In this document: positions 6,456 through 8,856 of the stretch, in pieces | Numbering within the stretch: the stretch's first letter is position 1 | Layout of the letters: each line of letters starts with the position of its first letter | Assembly: GCA_948688495.1 (NCBI GenBank) | Contig: CAPQSW010000042.1 | Span: 5,941 to 14,796 of the forward strand | Length of the DNA stretch: 8,856 nucleotides | Reading direction: 5' to 3' | DNA from: an uncultured Lachnospiraceae bacterium | GTDB lineage: Bacteria; Bacillota; Clostridia; Lachnospirales; Lachnospiraceae | Notes under the pieces: model-generated | What the model was told of the DNA's origin: nothing | The model's input: only the letters and a program-made list of their open reading frames with translations | The model's database searches: none | Translations under genes and position numbers: made by a program

Positions 6456-7190
6456 TTAACCGTCTATTGCCTGATCAATTCCATCTATAATGGACGACAG
6501 GCATTTTCTTTCATCACTGCTGCATTTCTGATACAGCTTCTGCTTTAAAGCCTCCAAATCCTTTGCCTCTGTAGAAGCATCCAGCAAATGTGCAATCAGC
6601 TCCATCTCATATGCAAACAGCAACTGCCTTTCCTTACGGGGAAGCCTGATTTTAACATTTCTGACATATACACGAAACAGTGCATGAAAAAATACTGCTG
6701 CTTCTTCTCTTTGCGACTTACCCTCAAGCGCTGCCTGCCTCATCTCCTGAAGGCTTTTCTTGCCATTTTTCAGCTTCTGTTCCAATATCTGCATCTTCTG
6801 CCATTCCTTCTGCTGCATGTCATAAGTGTCAAAAGCTTCCATAATGGCACTGTAAATCTCCCCTCCAAAATCCGCTGTATTCTGGAAAATACGGAAAACT
6901 CTGCGTTCATTAACCAAAAGCTTCAAATGTGCCAGCTCCAGCCTTCTGGTGTATACAATGCAGACTGTCTGCGGAAAATATTTGTTGAGATAGGCGATGA
7001 GCTTTGATCCGTCAATAGATGAAAGATCCATACCTGTAATCATTAGCTTGTATTTTCTTCTTTTCAGAAATGCAATCGCATCCCTTCCATTGTCTGCAGT
7101 ATCAATTTTAAAATTGTATTCCTGCATGACTGCCATAAACTGCCGGATTATATCATGATTCTGATTTACAAATAACAGGTTATTTTCCAT
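6456..7190 (-). CDS. Receiver-like protein without phospho-acceptor (pseudo-receiver with helical C-terminal half)
   Basis: A 244-residue cytosolic protein. Residues 4-120 follow the CheY-like receiver pattern (LLFVNQNHDII, then DTADNGRDAIAFL, then KLMITGMDLSSIDGSKLI, then TVCIVYTRR). The usual acidic pair after strand 1 is Asn9-Gln10, the phospho-acceptor Asp after strand 3 is Gly53 (an Asp stands two residues later, Asp55), and the Lys after strand 5 is replaced by Gln/Asn (IFQN, 101-104). Only Thr81 of the active-site set remains, so ordinary phosphorylation looks unlikely. Residues 125-165 are charged and probably coiled coil. The rest (166-244) is helical and not recognised; it is not a winged helix, LytTR, HD-GYP, GGDEF or ANTAR domain as far as I can see. 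The start is supported by GGTGAGG four bases before the ATG. It lies 115 bases downstream of the Amt-PII gene on the same strand, so a link to nitrogen signalling is possible but unproven. Confidence 0.75.
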   Translation of the reverse strand: MENNLLFVNQNHDIIRQFMAVMQEYNFKIDTADNGRDAIAFLKRRKYKLMITGMDLSSIDGSKLIAYLNKYFPQTVCIVYTRRLELAHLKLLVNERRVFRIFQNTADFGGEIYSAIMEAFDTYDMQQKEWQKMQILEQKLKNGKKSLQEMRQAALEGKSQREEAAVFFHALFRVYVRNVKIRLPRKERQLLFAYEMELIAHLLDASTEAKDLEALKQKLYQKCSSDERKCLSSIIDGIDQAIDG

Positions 7191-7235
7191 TCTTCCTCAC
7201 CTCTGAGTGTCGTTTTGGGTAAAATTCCTAACTAT

Positions 7236-7264
7236 ATTATAATCGCCCTGGGAGAAAAAATCTA
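7236..7264 (-). promoter_or_regulatory. Candidate promoter of the receiver-like gene
   Basis: On the minus strand TATAAT (7236-7241) is a perfect -10; 17 bases upstream is TAGATT (7259-7264), three of six matches to a -35. Transcription would start near 7229, about 40 bases before the ATG. The -35 lies inside the weak hairpin at 7255-7274. ATTATAAT is itself palindromic, so direction is set by the gene layout. Confidence 0.45.
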
Positions 7265-7274
7265 CCAGATTCCC
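7255..7274 (-). terminator. Weak hairpin with T tract after the Amt-PII gene
   Basis: On the minus strand AATCT (7267-7271) and AGATT (7259-7263) pair around a three-base loop, followed by a run of T reaching 7255. GGG before the stem can pair with CCC further on. The stem is short and AT-rich, so termination would be partial and some transcripts may continue into the receiver-like gene. Confidence 0.3.
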
Positions 7275-7305
7275 AAAAAAGTTACCAAAATTAGATTCTG
7301 AACAT

Positions 7306-8856
7306 TTATTCCACATCTAACAATGCCGCCATATCCTCCTCGCCAGTACGGATTTTGACCACCCTTGACACGTCGTACACAAAAATTTTGCCATCTCCGA
7401 TATGCCCGGTATAGAGTGTCTTTTTTGCCGCTTCGATAACTTTATCCAGTGGAATGTTGCCGCCGATGATTTCCAGTTTTACTTTCGGCAGGAGTGTCGC
7501 GTCCATCTCAACGCCACGATATTTCTCTCCAGCGCCCCTCTGGATACCACAGCCCATAACCTGCGTTACCGTCATACCAGTGACACCAAGCTCATTCATT
7601 GCTTTCCTCAGCTTGTCATAACGCGACAGCTTTGCTATAATTACCACCTTGTACATGCCTGTCGTCTCTCTTGGAACAGTGGAGACAACCTTAACTGCTG
7701 CATTTTTCTGTGTCTTTGATGCGCTTTCATAGTCGGATATTCCCAAATCAGTATTATCATTCACATCCATTGTCATAGTGTTTGATACATCCATGATACT
7801 GAATCCAGAGTATGCAGATGCAAGTCCATGCTCTGTAGCATCAAGACCTATAATTTCTTCCTCCTCTGTCACACGCAGACCGACAGTCGCTTTAATCACA
7901 ACAAATGTAATTGTGATACAGACGGCAGCCCACACTGCCACACTGAGAACTCCCAAAAGCTGCAGACCTAATTGATGGAAACCGCCGCCATAAAATAATC
8001 CGTCAATCTCAGATTCCGGTGCCGAGGAGGTGGCAAAAAGACCTACTGCAATCGTTCCCCAGATACCATTCATCATATGGACAGCGACAGCCCCTACGGG
8101 GTCATCAACATGAAGCTTATAATCCAAAAGCCATACGCCAAATACTACCAAAAGTCCTGCAACTGCACCAATCACAACCGCCCCAAAACCATCTGTCACA
8201 TCACAGGGGGCAGTAATTGCTACCAGGCCCGCAAGAGATGCGTTCAGACACATGGAAACATCCGGTTTTCCATATTTCGCCCAGGTAAACACCATACATA
8301 CTACCGTGGCAACTGCCGGGGCGATCGTTGTAGTTAAGAAGATGGAGCCCAACTGCGGAATTGTAGTTGCCGCTGCACCGTTAAACCCATACCATCCAAA
8401 CCATAGAATAAAACACCCCAGACATCCCAGCGGAAGATTATGGCCTGGAAATGCATTTACTTTTGTAATTCTTCCATCCTTATCCTTGCTGAACTTACCG
8501 ATACGCGGTCCAAGAATTGCCGCACCAATCAGGGCAGAGATTCCTCCAACCATATGGATTGCACAGGAACCTGCAAAGTCATGGAATCCCATCTGCGCCA
8601 GCCAGCCTCCGCCCCAGATCCAATGCGCCTCAATCGGATAAATCAAGGCTGAAATCAAGCCGGAATATATACAGTAGGATAAAAATTTGGTCCGTTCCGC
8701 CATCGCTCCAGATACAATGGTTGCCGTAGTAGCGCAAAACACAAGGTTAAATACAAAATTGGAGAAATCGAAATCCGCATAAGCTGTAAAAATGTCAAAT
8801 CCCGGTTTTCCAATCAGCCCGACTAAATCTTCCCCAAGCAAAAGTGAAAATCCAAT
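7306..8856 (-). CDS. Ammonium channel (Amt) fused to a C-terminal PII signalling domain, 5' end outside the window
   Basis: The frame is open to the window edge (five codons, IGFSL, precede the TTG at 8841), so the N-terminal one or two helices are missing. Numbers here count from that TTG. Residues 1-325 are an Amt/Mep/Rh channel: GAMAERTKF, AHWIWGGGWL, the pore His at 96 in SCAIHMVGG, WYGFNGAAA, and the second pore His at 255 in AVAVHMMNG. Residues 326-345 hold the usual cytoplasmic EEEEIIGLD segment and about 346-395 are a linker. Residues 396-511 are a complete PII (GlnB/GlnK) domain with QVMGCGIQRG, LPKVKLEI, TGHIGDGKIFV and KIRTGEE. The residues matching GlnB Gln39, Arg47, Lys58 and Lys90 are kept (Gln434, Arg442, Lys453, Lys485), so ATP/ADP and 2-oxoglutarate binding is likely. 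GlnB Tyr51 is Met446, so uridylylation there is excluded. The fusion implies that ammonium import is gated in cis by energy and carbon/nitrogen status. Confidence 0.95.
   Translation of the reverse strand: MGFSLLLGEDLVGLIGKPGFDIFTAYADFDFSNFVFNLVFCATTATIVSGAMAERTKFLSYCIYSGLISALIYPIEAHWIWGGGWLAQMGFHDFAGSCAIHMVGGISALIGAAILGPRIGKFSKDKDGRITKVNAFPGHNLPLGCLGCFILWFGWYGFNGAAATTIPQLGSIFLTTTIAPAVATVVCMVFTWAKYGKPDVSMCLNASLAGLVAITAPCDVTDGFGAVVIGAVAGLLVVFGVWLLDYKLHVDDPVGAVAVHMMNGIWGTIAVGLFATSSAPESEIDGLFYGGGFHQLGLQLLGVLSVAVWAAVCITITFVVIKATVGLRVTEEEEIIGLDATEHGLASAYSGFSIMDVSNTMTMDVNDNTDLGISDYESASKTQKNAAVKVVSTVPRETTGMYKVVIIAKLSRYDKLRKAMNELGVTGMTVTQVMGCGIQRGAGEKYRGVEMDATLLPKVKLEIIGGNIPLDKVIEAAKKTLYTGHIGDGKIFVYDVSRVVKIRTGEEDMAALLDVE

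Noticed and set aside
8839..8841. TTG at 8841 as the start of the ammonium transporter
   Set aside because: Upstream codons IGFSL continue the Amt family motif before GED, and the first helix of the family is missing, so the true start lies beyond the window.

Overview
The window reads as chromosomal DNA of a Firmicute of the class Clostridia, most likely a Lachnospiraceae-type gut or rumen bacterium. This is inferred from the protein families together: a PD-(D/E)XK 'Rpn-like' nuclease with a Gly-Ile-Glu-Gln repeat tail, a BspA/DUF285-type leucine-rich remnant, a class A PBP with a long Cys-containing and acidic tail, an ammonium channel fused to a PII domain, AT-rich intergenic DNA and strong Shine-Dalgarno sites. 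No species can be named from the sequence alone. There is no tRNA, rRNA, CRISPR array or complete insertion sequence.

Left part (1-2590), all genes on the minus strand: a YigZ/IMPACT-family gene (3-656). Before it lies a compact unit of about 200 bases with an extended -10 promoter (881-909), a 20-codon ORF with its own ribosome binding site (778-840) and a hairpin followed by six T (706-747). This could be an independent small transcript or an attenuated leader of the YigZ gene. Next come a PD-(D/E)XK nuclease/transposase-family gene (959-1963), with three perfect 24-bp tandem repeats near its 3' end and a near-consensus promoter (2038-2066), and a decayed stretch upstream of it. That stretch holds a BspA-like leucine-rich repeat fragment (2218-2394) and a 43-codon hydrophobic ORF (2055-2186).

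Middle part (2591-6454), plus strand: a membrane acyltransferase of the Acyl_transf_3 family (2592-3665), then a bifunctional class A penicillin-binding protein (3789-6443) with its own extended -10 promoter and a perfect Shine-Dalgarno site. Both are cell-envelope genes. The PBP gene ends inside an 11-bp perfect hairpin that can terminate transcription in both directions, because the next gene converges on it with a 12-base gap.

Right part (6455-8856), minus strand: a protein with a degenerate receiver domain lacking the phospho-acceptor Asp (6456-7190), and upstream of it an Amt ammonium channel fused at its C-terminus to a full PII domain (7306 to beyond the window). The Tyr uridylylated in E. 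coli GlnB is Met here. The pair suggests a nitrogen-related locus in which channel and gate are one polypeptide.

No clearly new multi-gene system was found. The points most worth following are the Amt-PII fusion, the pseudo-receiver next to it, and the small promoter-sORF-hairpin unit before the YigZ gene.
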